Below are positions 16,905-24,754 of a stretch of DNA of 36,309 nucleotides, piece by piece (positions within the stretch are counted from its first letter, which is position 1; each line of letters starts with the position of its first letter). The translations under genes were made by a program, and so were the position numbers. Where the stretch lies: positions 1-36,309 of the forward strand of contig JACRBH010000191.1 in the NCBI GenBank assembly GCA_016234535.1. The letters are read 5' to 3'. The DNA is from Chloroflexota bacterium. Its GTDB lineage: Bacteria; Chloroflexota; Anaerolineae; Anaerolineales; Villigracilaceae. A model generated the notes under the pieces. The model was not told the DNA's origin, searched no databases, and was given only the letters and a program-made list of their open reading frames with translations.

Positions 16905-17741
16905 TTATTGTTGCTGCCCAATTACATTGATCGAATCAATTATGGATTTCACATCTGTAATTATTTGAGCATGATAGTCCTCTAGGAATGTAAATGTTAT
17001 GCGAGTTAGTGACGTGGGCATGGGCTTGAAAAAAATAAGCGTTGTATAAAATGGAATGGTTCCTCCCTCGCCGTCGCTCAGCGCGAAGCGCCCACCGATC
17101 TCGATCATCGTCACTGCATTACCGTTCTCACGCAGTTGGACGGTATCAGCACGAAACCCCGGAATGTCGCCTGAAGATTCCAGATCCCGTACCAACTCTC
17201 CCATGGTAGCGCTGTCAATGGAGTTGGTTGTATCTTTTGGATCCCATGCCAGCTTTGAGAATCCAAAGATGATATTCTTTTTAATATCAGGTCGAAGAAC
17301 ATACGAATAAAGCCTGTCAATGCTGACATCATATTCAGCCATGTCGGCTGTCATTTGATCGCTCAACATTTGGTTGCGAGCACCGTCTTTTGCCATGGAA
17401 GCATTGAATTCGTCTGGATAGTTCGGGCGGACTGCCAGCCACCCGGCTGGGAATGTCACCTCGAAGCCGCCATCGTAATCGCTGTATTTGGTGATTCCAC
17501 CCTGAACCTGCTCAATGTTTGACCCTGTTAGTATGGGGGCCACAGTGCCTGCGGGAATTTCGGTTCCAACAGACTGTGCTGCGGCTGTCTGCGCAATGGC
17601 CGCTTCTGCTGTGGACGCAACAACGGTTGAAAGTATGTTTGGATTAAAGGGGGCGGGAGCTGGAGCACCCAGTCCTGGAATGACACATGCAAGTGTTGAG
17701 ATCAACAAGAGCGCCAACGGATACAATTTTTTTAGTTTCAT
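16905..17741 (-). CDS. Hypothetical lipoprotein, PsbP/DcrB-like
   Basis: 278 residues. A lipoprotein signal with lipobox STLAC (Cys19) is followed by an Ala/Thr-rich region (about 40-75) that may act as a surface tether. The mature domain starts with [19 protein letters not shown], which resembles the first strands of PsbP/DcrB-like or Mog1-type alpha/beta sandwich domains, and ends with a long helix [14 protein letters not shown]. The resemblance is weak and no function is assigned. AAAGGGA lies 6 nt upstream of the ATG. It is on the hutU strand with a 34-nt gap, so the two may share a transcript. Confidence 0.75.
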   Translation of the reverse strand: MKLKKLYPLALLLISTLACVIPGLGAPAPAPFNPNILSTVVASTAEAAIAQTAAAQSVGTEIPAGTVAPILTGSNIEQVQGGITKYSDYDGGFEVTFPAGWLAVRPNYPDEFNASMAKDGARNQMLSDQMTADMAEYDVSIDRLYSYVLRPDIKKNIIFGFSKLAWDPKDTTNSIDSATMGELVRDLESSGDIPGFRADTVQLRENGNAVTMIEIGGRFALSDGEGGTIPFYTTLIFFKPMPTSLTRITFTFLEDYHAQIITDVKSIIDSINVIGQQQ

Positions 17742-17842
17742 ATTGTTTCCCTTTAGTTTAAATTATACAGTACGAGGACGATGATCTTATTCCCTACGTA
17801 TTTATTCACAAACAGAGAGTGTGCTGCCCGCCGGAAAACACA

Positions 17843-17873
17843 AAGCCTCCCGGCTATTATAGCCGGGAGGCTT
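17843..17873 (-). terminator. Intrinsic terminator downstream of the Rrf2 gene
   Basis: Perfect 15-bp arms (AAGCCTCCCGGCTAT and complement) around a single central base, GC-rich, lying 17 nt beyond the stop codon of the Rrf2-family gene on the minus strand and followed there by a T-rich TTTGTGTTTT. It separates the regulator from the lipoprotein gene downstream. Confidence 0.8.
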
Positions 17874-17890
17874 CATTGAATTCATTTGTT

Positions 17891-18304
17891 TTATACAGGA
17901 ATCTTACCGGATTCCATGATGTCGGCAAAGTTCGTCTTTTTAAGTCTGCCAACCAAATCCTCCTGCGCGTCACACCAGATCGGGCGCAAGGGGCAATGGT
18001 CGTCGAAGGAGCAAGTCCCATTTTCGCCGACACATTCGTTGAGTTGAATGGGGCCGTCAATCGCCTCGATTACTTCAAGCAATGTGATGTCTTTTGCCGG
18101 GCGGGCAAGCACCACGCCGCCGCGCGCGCCGCGTGAAGTATGCAGAAGTCCTGCTATGGATAATTGCGAAACTATTTTTGCCAGAAAAGACGGCGGGATG
18201 TGCTGTTCTTCTGCGATCATGCTTGTAGCGGTTCGTTGATCCCCGCTGCGGGTAAGGTGGAGCACCGCGCGAACGGCATAATCTGCTTGACGGGTGATTT
18301 GCAT
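17891..18304 (-). CDS. Rrf2 family transcriptional regulator with likely Fe-S cluster
   Basis: 137 residues from the ATG at 18304, which follows AGAGGT; the frame extends to 18466 but the upstream part covers the promoter. The winged helix begins MQITRQADYAVRAVLHL, a standard Rrf2 N terminus, with recognition-helix region IPPSFLAKIVSQLSIAGLL and wing SRGARGGVVLARP. Three Cys in CVGENGTCSFDDHC, plus a fourth at PIWC, fit a cluster-binding loop as in IscR or NsrR, so it probably senses Fe-S status, NO or redox. It is not linked to an isc or suf operon here. A palindrome at 18329-18347 overlaps the expected transcript start and suggests autoregulation. Confidence 0.9.
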   Translation of the reverse strand: MQITRQADYAVRAVLHLTRSGDQRTATSMIAEEQHIPPSFLAKIVSQLSIAGLLHTSRGARGGVVLARPAKDITLLEVIEAIDGPIQLNECVGENGTCSFDDHCPLRPIWCDAQEDLVGRLKKTNFADIMESGKIPV

Positions 18305-18328
18305 AATGACCTCTTTGAGATTAAATAA

Positions 18329-18347
18329 ATAGGTAAACTTTACCGAT
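18329..18347 (-). promoter_or_regulatory. Operator candidate for the Rrf2 regulator
   Basis: ATCGGTAAAGTTTACCTAT on the minus strand is a 19-bp near-perfect inverted repeat (eight of nine positions match about one central base). It lies between the predicted -10 box and the start codon, a typical place for Rrf2 autorepression. Confidence 0.55.
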
Positions 18348-18354
18348 AAACACG

Positions 18355-18383
18355 ATTTTATTGTGTAATCCATTACAAAGCAA
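18355..18383 (-). promoter_or_regulatory. Sigma-70 type promoter of the Rrf2 gene
   Basis: On the minus strand, TTGCTT (18383-18378) and TAAAAT (18360-18355) are separated by exactly 17 bp. The expected transcript start falls just before the palindromic operator and about 45 nt upstream of the ATG at 18304. This promoter lies inside the over-extended reading frame, supporting the shorter start. Confidence 0.6.
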
Positions 18384-18429
18384 GTGATGTAGGTCATAGA
18401 TAAATTATGACCTTTTACTCCGAATAGTG

Positions 18430-18498
18430 GAGACTCAATAGCGAGAAAGCGGAAGGCAGAAAGCAAAAGTCAGCTTTCCGCTTTCCGCCTTCTGCCTT
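18430..18498. repeat. Purine-rich imperfect inverted repeat (GAAAGCGGAAGGCAGAAAGC)
   Basis: GAGAAAGCGGAAGGCAGAAAGC on the left is answered by GCTTTCCGCTTTCCGCCTTC on the right of an eight-base spacer, with slipped alignment. It lies between the kbl stop and the Rrf2 promoter. It may act as a weak terminator for kbl, or be another repeat relic. Confidence 0.4.
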
Positions 18499-18502
18499 TG
18501 CC

Positions 18503-19681
18503 CTAAATCACACCCAACTTCTTCCCCACATTCTTGAACGCTTCCAAGCCTTTATCCAAATCATCCTTCGCATGTGCTGCAGAGATCATCACGCGGATTC
18601 TCGCTTTGCCTTGCGGAACGGTTGGGAATCCCAGCGCCATCGCAAAGACGCCTGCATCGAACAACTCGCGGCTGAATTGCTGCGCGAGCGGAGCTTCACC
18701 AAGCATGACGGGAGTGATGGGAGTTTCAGTTACGCCAGTATTGAACCCAAGCGTCTTCATTTCGGCTTTGAAGTATTTGGCGTTCTCCCAAAGTTTATCA
18801 ACCAATTGAGTTGAGTCTTCGAGCAAGTCTACAGCAGCGAGACACGCCGCCGCATCAGGCACAGTCACCGCTGACGAGAACAGGAACGGCCGTCCGCGCT
18901 GACGCAGCCAATCGATGATGACCTGTTTGCCCGCAACAATTCCGCCCACCACACCAAACGCCTTCGACATCGTGCCAACTTCCACGTCTACTTTGCCGTG
19001 CAAGCCGAAGTGATCCACGATGCCGCGTCCGCCTTTGCCGAGCACACCTTCGCCGTGCGCATCATCCACCATCAAAAGAATATCGTACTTCTTCGCCACT
19101 TCATAAATATCAGGCAGCGGGGCGATGTCACCGTCCATGCTGAAAACGCCATCGGTCACGATCAATGCGCGGCGGTATTGACTCAGGTTTGCTTGAATCT
19201 GCTCATCCAATGATTTCACATCGTTATGTTCGTACGGAATAATTTTTGCGCCAGACAAACGCGCGCCGTCAATGATCGAAGCATGATTCAATCTATCTGA
19301 GAAGATCACATCCTCTTTTCCAACCAGCGCCGGGATGGTCGCCAGATTTGCGGTGAAGCCCGATTGAAACGTGATCGCGGCTTCCACGCCTTTGAATTGC
19401 GCGAGTCGTTTTTCGAGTTCAATATGCAGGGTCATTGTCCCGGCGATGGAACGCACAGCGGCAGGCCCAACGCCCATTTCATCCGTCGCTTTTTTTGCGG
19501 CAGCTACCAGCGCGGGATGATTCGCCAATCCCAAATAATTGTTCGAGCAAAAATTTAAAACTTTTTTTTCATCCACGGTCAGCCAAGAGCCCTGCGGTGA
19601 TTCAATCGTGCGGATGCGGTTGTACAATCCTGCGTTTTGCAGGGCTTCGATTTCCTGTTGGATCCAATCTGTCTTTGACAT
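18503..19681 (-). CDS. kbl: Glycine C-acetyltransferase (2-amino-3-ketobutyrate CoA ligase)
   Basis: PLP enzyme of the alpha-oxoamine synthase family, 392 residues, expected to split 2-amino-3-oxobutyrate with CoA into glycine and acetyl-CoA (threonine catabolism). Seen: [63 protein letters not shown], and PLP-lysine context [12 protein letters not shown]. These features are closer to Kbl than to BioF, but BioF or a dual-function enzyme cannot be fully excluded. AAGGAG lies 7 nt before the ATG. Threonine dehydrogenase (tdh), the common partner, is not in the window. Confidence 0.88.
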   Translation of the reverse strand: MSKTDWIQQEIEALQNAGLYNRIRTIESPQGSWLTVDEKKVLNFCSNNYLGLANHPALVAAAKKATDEMGVGPAAVRSIAGTMTLHIELEKRLAQFKGVEAAITFQSGFTANLATIPALVGKEDVIFSDRLNHASIIDGARLSGAKIIPYEHNDVKSLDEQIQANLSQYRRALIVTDGVFSMDGDIAPLPDIYEVAKKYDILLMVDDAHGEGVLGKGGRGIVDHFGLHGKVDVEVGTMSKAFGVVGGIVAGKQVIIDWLRQRGRPFLFSSAVTVPDAAACLAAVDLLEDSTQLVDKLWENAKYFKAEMKTLGFNTGVTETPITPVMLGEAPLAQQFSRELFDAGVFAMALGFPTVPQGKARIRVMISAAHAKDDLDKGLEAFKNVGKKLGVI

Positions 19682-19699
19682 TTTTTTCTCCTTTAATTT

Positions 19700-19739
19700 A
19701 TAAGACCTGATAGGTTTTGCGAAACCAATCAGGTCTTAT
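19700..19739. repeat. GACCTGATAGGTTT palindromic repeat, family A, copy 1
   Basis: ATAAGACCTGAT (19700-19711) and ATCAGGTCTTAT (19728-19739) pair perfectly; GGTTT and AAACC extend the stem inside. It overlaps by one base the stop codon of the helicase-associated gene. The same core occurs at 24708-24741 and, in frame, inside lipB at 26492-26563. Confidence 0.85.
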
Positions 19740-21319
19740 TATGTTTCGATTTCCGATAACAGCCCCAACTCTGCGAGCGCTGCCAGTACTTTGGATTCCG
19801 CTCCGCTTTTGATGATGACTGCGTTTGGGCTTAATATCTCTCCCAGAAATTTACTCGCCTTCGACTTGCGCATCTCTTCCAAAATCTCGGGCCTGTTGAC
19901 TCTTAGCACAAGCAGTTTCTCCACCCGGGCCTCAGTGCCGTGCGCGTCCCATTGCTTGAGCGCCTTCACCAACGCAGGCGGGACAGTCCCATTTGTATAT
20001 TTCACCAGCAAGGATAATAACTGCTCGGCTTTCAATCCCTGCCCTTTGGCGTTTGTCAGTGAGTGCGCTGAAACGTGATATTGATACTCATCCGCTTTCT
20101 CTTCATCCCATTCACAGAAGCGAGATATTTGATAACGCACTGCTCTTGAAAAAAATCTTGGAACAACAATCTTCCCGTTGGATGAAACTGTAATCTTTCC
20201 TCTTTCTTCTTCCTTCTGCGCGAAAGAGGAAAGACGGAAAGAAGTAGCCTCTTTCCCTTCTTCCGGTGAAGCCAGGTCCGCCATGCCAAGCCAATGCATG
20301 ATTTGAATGAAGAACTTTACCAGCGCGCCGTCCACTTGATCCCAATACGCGAATCCGCGCAGGTATTGTCCATCAGATGTGCGTTTGATGAACCACGAAT
20401 CATAGTCACCGGCGGGGCGTTGATAGTCTGGGAATTTTTCTTTGATGGCGCGGACGAACGCGGGGATGCTCCACCATTTATTTTGTGGGATGGCGTTAAC
20501 TAAATCCAGTAAAAATTCGCGCGTAACCAGCGGTTGATTCTTCCATTCGCCTTCGCAGGTGATGGTTGGGATTAGGCGCAATTCGTCAAATTCATGCGAT
20601 GATTGCCATGCTTCGGCCAGCATTTTCAAGGCGTTGGCGCGCGAGGCTTCGAGGAAGGATTTTACTTTTTCAGCTTGAGGGGCACCCTTTATTAATATTC
20701 CTGCTGTTGCCAGGAGAGCCGCGAGCTGCGTGTCGGGCTGAAAACCCGATCTACTCAAGCGCAAAGCCGCAAGCAGTGTTGTTGCATCGTCTAATATGCG
20801 ATCTGATGCTGGGGTTTCAAAGGCTTTTTCAAGCGGTGTCGCGGGGCGGCCAAGAGGCTCGGTACTCTTTCCTCTTTCTTCTTTCATCTCTTCCCCAATG
20901 ATCTCGAACAAGTCTTCGGGAATATAGGCAAATTCCTGCGCGCCTTTGTCTGTGTCGAAGAAGGCTTTGGCGAGTATGCCGCGATAGAAAAGATTTTCAG
21001 CGATGGAAATCGGTTTGAGATGCGGGCGTTCCCTGTCTCGTTTGCCTTCGCCCATTTCGCGGATCTCGCCGTATTTACGGGCGAAGACGGCCCACTCTAT
21101 TTTGCCATTCGATTCAACAAGCGCGGTTAACGCGGAGCGTGCATCAGCGGGGAGAATCTCGATTGTTTCAGTAACAGCTTCCAGGTCCAGGAAAGAGGCG
21201 CAGAGTTCTTCGGTGGCAGAATCCACTTCGCTCGTTTCCAGTTCAAGTCCCCATGATCCTGCGATGATGCGGAGATGTCCAATATCGTATTTGAGAAGGG
21301 TGTGAAATAAGTCAGGCAT
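19739..21319 (-). CDS. XPB/Ssl2-like helicase-associated domain protein
   Basis: 526 residues without Walker motifs. The N terminus MPDLFHTLLKYDIGHLRIIAGSWG and the C-terminal part (GKIVVPRFFSRAVRYQISRFC, YQYHVSAHSLTNAKGQGL, VPPALVKALKQWDAHG) resemble the helicase-associated (Helicase_C_3, XPB-type) domain proteins of actinobacteria and chloroflexi. Those have no settled function but are thought to act with DNA repair helicases. There is no ATPase in this gene or adjacent, so it is an accessory or DNA-binding protein rather than an enzyme. The assignment rests on pattern memory. The start ATG at 21319 has no strong ribosome binding site. It precedes kbl on the same strand, separated by repeat A. 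Confidence 0.65.
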   Translation of the reverse strand: MPDLFHTLLKYDIGHLRIIAGSWGLELETSEVDSATEELCASFLDLEAVTETIEILPADARSALTALVESNGKIEWAVFARKYGEIREMGEGKRDRERPHLKPISIAENLFYRGILAKAFFDTDKGAQEFAYIPEDLFEIIGEEMKEERGKSTEPLGRPATPLEKAFETPASDRILDDATTLLAALRLSRSGFQPDTQLAALLATAGILIKGAPQAEKVKSFLEASRANALKMLAEAWQSSHEFDELRLIPTITCEGEWKNQPLVTREFLLDLVNAIPQNKWWSIPAFVRAIKEKFPDYQRPAGDYDSWFIKRTSDGQYLRGFAYWDQVDGALVKFFIQIMHWLGMADLASPEEGKEATSFRLSSFAQKEEERGKITVSSNGKIVVPRFFSRAVRYQISRFCEWDEEKADEYQYHVSAHSLTNAKGQGLKAEQLLSLLVKYTNGTVPPALVKALKQWDAHGTEARVEKLLVLRVNRPEILEEMRKSKASKFLGEILSPNAVIIKSGAESKVLAALAELGLLSEIET

Positions 21320-21327
21320 GGATAGGT

Positions 21328-21379
21328 AAACAAGTACACATATTGTACCTGTCTACCTGTTTACGTGTCTACGTATTTA
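21328..21379. repeat. Short GTCTAC/TTTAC-rich repeat tract
   Basis: The gap holds GGTAAACAAGTACA followed by TACCTGTCTACCTGTTTAC and GTGTCTACGTATTTACC, an imperfect set of direct and inverted repeats built on GTAGAC and GTAAA. It lies between the lipid kinase and the helicase-associated gene. Similar GTAG-rich tracts occur near 32345 and 36127. Confidence 0.4.
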
Positions 21380-22330
21380 CCCTTTAACTACCCTCAACGC
21401 CTGCGGCAAAATTTTGAAACTTGCTTTGCGAAGATTGCTCCCGAAACTGGTGAAGATCTCGCCGTCTGCATGGATATAAAGCGGCAGGTCGGATGTGAGC
21501 GAGAAGGTTTTGAATTCGCCCATGCGGATCTGTTTGAAGCGCATGTGTGTGCCTTTCATGAATTCCGGCACGAGGCGGAACATCATGCCACGTGAGACTT
21601 TGTTGACGGTGAGGAATTCCATTTTGCCGTCATCGTTTTTTGAATTGGGCGAGAGCATGAAGCCGCCGCCTTCACGTGGACCATTGCATAGGGTGAGCAT
21701 GATGACGCTTTCCTCCCACTTTTCGTTTTCTGTTTCGATCTGCATTTTTGCGGGGTTGTGATTCAAGATGATGGTTTGAATCACCGCCGTGAGGTACATG
21801 AGGAAACCTTTTACGATGGGCAGTTTGTGCGAACGAATGGTAACAACGGCGTCAAAGCCAATGCCAAGGGAGTTATCAAAATATTCCTTGCGGCCATGTT
21901 CGTCAGTCATCAATCCGATGTCCACAGGATGAATGTTTTCACCTTTGAGTGCGTGCGCAAGCGCATGTGCGGATTTTTGTGTGATGCCTATCGAGTATGC
22001 AAAATCATTGCCTGAGCCCATTGGCACAACGCCCATGACGGGTCGTTTGTCTTCGGGGACTTGCATGAGACCATTCATTACTTCGTGGACAGTCCCGTCG
22101 CCGCCCATGGCAATGACCATGTCGCAGCCTTCTTCTGCGGCCTGCTTTGCAAGCTCGATGGCGTGTGTCGGGTAGACCGTTCCGCTCCACGAGAGTTCGC
22201 CTTGAAATTCCTGCGCAATGGGGCGCAGGTCGTTGGCCGTCTTCCAGGCACGTCCCATATCGGCCATGGGGTTTAGGATGAGTTTTACTTTGCGGGGCTG
22301 GTAGATTGACGCGAAGCGTGTCGAAATCAT
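21377..22330 (-). CDS. Diacylglycerol kinase family lipid kinase
   Basis: 317 residues of the DagK/YegS/sphingosine-kinase superfamily, expected to phosphorylate a lipid hydroxyl with ATP at the membrane. The nucleotide-binding motif is MGGDGTVHEVMNGLM near residue 75, preceded by ILNPMADMGRA and followed by VPMGSGNDFA. The C-terminal lobe contains FDNSLGIGFDAVV and ends with LYIHADGE, where the acidic loop of the family lies. The lipid substrate (diacylglycerol or undecaprenol-type) cannot be told. AGGAG lies 6 nt upstream of the ATG. The gene is on the same strand as the GAF-GGDEF gene upstream, but a strong terminator at 22437-22469 separates them. Confidence 0.92.
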   Translation of the reverse strand: MISTRFASIYQPRKVKLILNPMADMGRAWKTANDLRPIAQEFQGELSWSGTVYPTHAIELAKQAAEEGCDMVIAMGGDGTVHEVMNGLMQVPEDKRPVMGVVPMGSGNDFAYSIGITQKSAHALAHALKGENIHPVDIGLMTDEHGRKEYFDNSLGIGFDAVVTIRSHKLPIVKGFLMYLTAVIQTIILNHNPAKMQIETENEKWEESVIMLTLCNGPREGGGFMLSPNSKNDDGKMEFLTVNKVSRGMMFRLVPEFMKGTHMRFKQIRMGEFKTFSLTSDLPLYIHADGEIFTSFGSNLRKASFKILPQALRVVKG

Positions 22331-22436
22331 GGAAATCTCCTGACCTTGAGTTTGAATCTATAACCCCATATACGGTTGTTTGGTTCTATGCCGATAAACC
22401 TGATTCCAATTGCTCCGCCTGTGTTTGGATGTGGTT

Positions 22437-22469
22437 AAAAAAACGCCCGCTGAAAATATTCAGCGGGCG
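22437..22469 (-). terminator. Intrinsic terminator of the GAF-GGDEF gene
   Basis: CGCCCGCTGAA (22444-22454) and TTCAGCGGGCG (22459-22469) form an 11-bp GC-rich stem with a 4-nt loop, followed on the minus strand by seven T residues. It starts 17 nt beyond the stop codon at 22486. Confidence 0.92.
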
Positions 22470-22485
22470 GGTCATGTTGTCATTC

Positions 22486-23745
22486 TCAATCTGAAGCAAG
22501 CATGAGCGGGTTTAGCGGGCCTGTCGCTCCATTTGCAATAATGAATGATCCGCGGTTGTGTTTTTTCGCATGATACATGGCTGTATCCGCTGCGCGCAAA
22601 AGATCACCCGCCGTGTGCGCATGGGTCGGATACACTGCAATACCGGCCGAAATGCCCAATTGAATCTCGGTTGTTCCAGGGAATTGGTATTCATAGTTCT
22701 TCATCAATTCAAGGATCTTAAGCGTAACCGCTTCGGCGGCCTCAAGATCCGCATTCCGTATCACCAGAGTCAATTCATCGCCGCCATAGCGGGCGAGAAA
22801 ATCCGTTGCGCGCATATTTTCCGAAAGATAATTGAAGAGTGAATTCAATAACTCATCGCCAATGGCATGACCGTATAGATCGTTCACGCTTTTGAATCCA
22901 TCGAGGTCCATCATCACAACCGAGAACATGGATCGCATTCGCTTTGCATATTGCATCTCATCCTGAAGGCGTTCATCCAGCGCCCGTCGGTTCGGCAGGC
23001 CTGTGACGCTATCGGTGTTGGCAAGATCAGTAACCTGTTTGTGCAGGCTGGCGTTATAGATCGCCACTGCGGCCTGGTCTGCCAGCAGACTGATCAAACG
23101 CATTTCCGCTTTTGAAAATTCCCCTGTGATCGACCTGGAGAGATTCATCACCCCAACAATGGAGTGATTAAATTTTAACGGGATGCCAATGACTGAACCG
23201 GTCCAATCGATGGGGGCGGTTTTGTAAATTGGATGGCTGGCCATATCCTCGATGATAATCTGCTCCCCGCTGTTCGCCACGGAATATGTAAGCCCCTCGG
23301 CGCGCGGCATGGAAATGATCTTGTTTTTTATACCCTCTGAATTCAACGATGCACCAAAATCCAGCCTCCCATGGGAATACAAAAAAATATTCGCCGAGCG
23401 TGAATTCTTCACCAGACTCATTGCTTCATTCACCACCGCATCCAGGACAGTTTGCAGGTCAAGGCTGGATGTTAAATTCAAACTGAGACGCTTGAGGGCA
23501 TCCAACTCATCCGCCTGTTGTTTTACCAATGCCATCAAGGAGTGCCTCGAGATAACCTCCTGTGTAAAGGTCTTAACCTGGCCGGTCGCCTCGCGGTGAT
23601 AGGGCGATGACTCGGCGGCAGAAATCAGAACTTGAATTAGCTTTAGTATTCCCTTTTTTTCATCGGGCGGCATCGAAGTGTCTTTGTTGATAACTTCCCA
23701 TGCGCGGCGAAAGGTACCATCGCGATCTTCTCTCTCAATATTCAT
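22486..23745 (-). CDS. GAF-GGDEF diguanylate cyclase
   Basis: 419 residues. A helical N-terminal region (1-95) precedes a GAF sensor domain (about 97-235), then a GGDEF domain (about 245-405). The active loop is GGDEL (321-325), a variant in the last position that is tolerated in some active cyclases. RATD at 312-315 matches the RxxD product-inhibition site. DSVTGLPNRR and MMDLDGFKSVND are intact. Expected to make cyclic di-GMP in response to a small ligand or redox state bound by GAF. No membrane segment. No good ribosome binding site is visible before the ATG. Together with the gene at 81-1067 this is the second cyclase in the window; no EAL or HD-GYP phosphodiesterase is present. Confidence 0.9.
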   Translation of the reverse strand: MNIEREDRDGTFRRAWEVINKDTSMPPDEKKGILKLIQVLISAAESSPYHREATGQVKTFTQEVISRHSLMALVKQQADELDALKRLSLNLTSSLDLQTVLDAVVNEAMSLVKNSRSANIFLYSHGRLDFGASLNSEGIKNKIISMPRAEGLTYSVANSGEQIIIEDMASHPIYKTAPIDWTGSVIGIPLKFNHSIVGVMNLSRSITGEFSKAEMRLISLLADQAAVAIYNASLHKQVTDLANTDSVTGLPNRRALDERLQDEMQYAKRMRSMFSVVMMDLDGFKSVNDLYGHAIGDELLNSLFNYLSENMRATDFLARYGGDELTLVIRNADLEAAEAVTLKILELMKNYEYQFPGTTEIQLGISAGIAVYPTHAHTAGDLLRAADTAMYHAKKHNRGSFIIANGATGPLNPLMLASD

Positions 23746-23889
23746 TGTTGTTTTTTATCACATCGTTTGATTTGCAACAACTCACCGTTTGTACTATTCA
23801 ACACGAAGAGTTGAAGTGATTCAGGCGTTTTTTTCTGTCAATTGGACTGTGTTAGAATGACATCCAAACAACTTTTTAAGAGGTCTCAC

Positions 23890-24702
23890 GTGTCTGACTC
23901 ATCGAAACCTTTCGATCAAACCCAGCCCAGGCCTGCTCCTGCCACCCCATTGAATCCACGCCGACGGGGAATTGTGGTCGGCGCCTCCGGCGGCATCGGC
24001 GCGGCGCTTTCGCGCAAACTCGCCCGCGAAGGTCTCACTCTTGCATTGATAGACCGCAATAAGAATGCCCTGCAATCCTTATGTGATGAAATTAACCGCG
24101 CAGCCGGGGAGCCGCGCGCGCTTGTCTACGAACACGATGTTACTCAATATGATTCTGTTCCTGATATTTTGCGGCGCGCCATCGCCGACCTGGGCGGACT
24201 GGATACATTTGTTTATATCGCCGGTGTGATCCATTTCCCCGCCATGGACGAATTCAATTTCAGCGAAGATCATAAAATGGTGGAAGTGAATCTGCTCGGC
24301 GCAATGGCGTGGATGAGCGCCATTGCGCCGCTTTTCCAAAACGCCAAAAGCGGACAGATCGTTGGCATCTCATCCGTCGCTGGAGACCGTGGCCGCGTCG
24401 GCAACCCTGGCTATAACGCATCCAAAGCCGGTCTGACCAATTATCTCGAAGCATTACGCAACCGCCTTACCCGTCATGGAGTAAATGTGCTCACGGTCAA
24501 GCCGGGCTTTGTCAAAACGACGGCTACGCTCAAAAACGTGAAGAATCTCATGTTCGCAGTTGAGCCTGACATCGCGGCAGATTTGATCTGGGATGGAATG
24601 AAGAAAAGAAAGCAAACCATTTATGTTGCGGGCATTTGGAAATGGATCATGCTGGTTATTCGCCATATTCCGTCCGTTATTTTTAGACGGCTTAGTTTCT
24701 AA
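23890..24702 (+). CDS. Short-chain dehydrogenase, DprE2-like
   Basis: 270 residues from a GTG at 23890. NAD(P) binding motif VVGASGGIGAALSRKLA, catalytic Ser in VGISSVAGD, YNASKAG as the Tyr-Lys pair, and VYIAGV in place of NNAG. The C-terminal IWKWIMLVIRHIPSVIFRRL is an amphipathic tail like that of DprE2-type membrane-bound SDRs. The next gene on the same strand encodes a DprE1-like oxidase, so the pair may epimerise a polyprenyl-linked sugar by oxidation and re-reduction. The frame is open from a TTG at 23842 and an ATG at 23857, but AAGAGG lies 6 nt before the GTG, and a TAGAAT box at 23853-23858 fits a promoter -10 there. Confidence 0.82.
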   Translation: MSDSSKPFDQTQPRPAPATPLNPRRRGIVVGASGGIGAALSRKLAREGLTLALIDRNKNALQSLCDEINRAAGEPRALVYEHDVTQYDSVPDILRRAIADLGGLDTFVYIAGVIHFPAMDEFNFSEDHKMVEVNLLGAMAWMSAIAPLFQNAKSGQIVGISSVAGDRGRVGNPGYNASKAGLTNYLEALRNRLTRHGVNVLTVKPGFVKTTATLKNVKNLMFAVEPDIAADLIWDGMKKRKQTIYVAGIWKWIMLVIRHIPSVIFRRLSF

Positions 24703-24707
24703 CTGCT

Positions 24708-24741
24708 AAGACCTGACAGGTTTCGGAGACCGTCAGGTCTT
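24708..24741. repeat. GACCTGACAGGTTT palindromic repeat, family A, copy 2
   Basis: AAGACCTGAC (24708-24717) and GTCAGGTCTT (24732-24741) pair perfectly, with an inner GGT/ACC pair. It begins 5 nt after the SDR stop codon and is followed by TTCATT, so it may attenuate transcription between the two DprE-like genes. Confidence 0.85.
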
Positions 24742-24754
24742 TCATTGAGTAAAT

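Noticed and set aside
16871..16921. 17-residue extension of HutU
   Set aside because: A strong AAGGAG site precedes the ATG at 16870, and the extension would overlap the upstream lipoprotein gene.
18305..18466. 54-residue N-terminal extension of the Rrf2 protein
   Set aside because: The region holds a promoter, an operator palindrome and the ribosome binding site; Rrf2 proteins begin at the MQITRQADYAV Met.
18503..19681. Assignment as BioF (8-amino-7-oxononanoate synthase)
   Set aside because: Motifs and N terminus fit Kbl better, and no biotin genes are near; retained as a lower-probability alternative.
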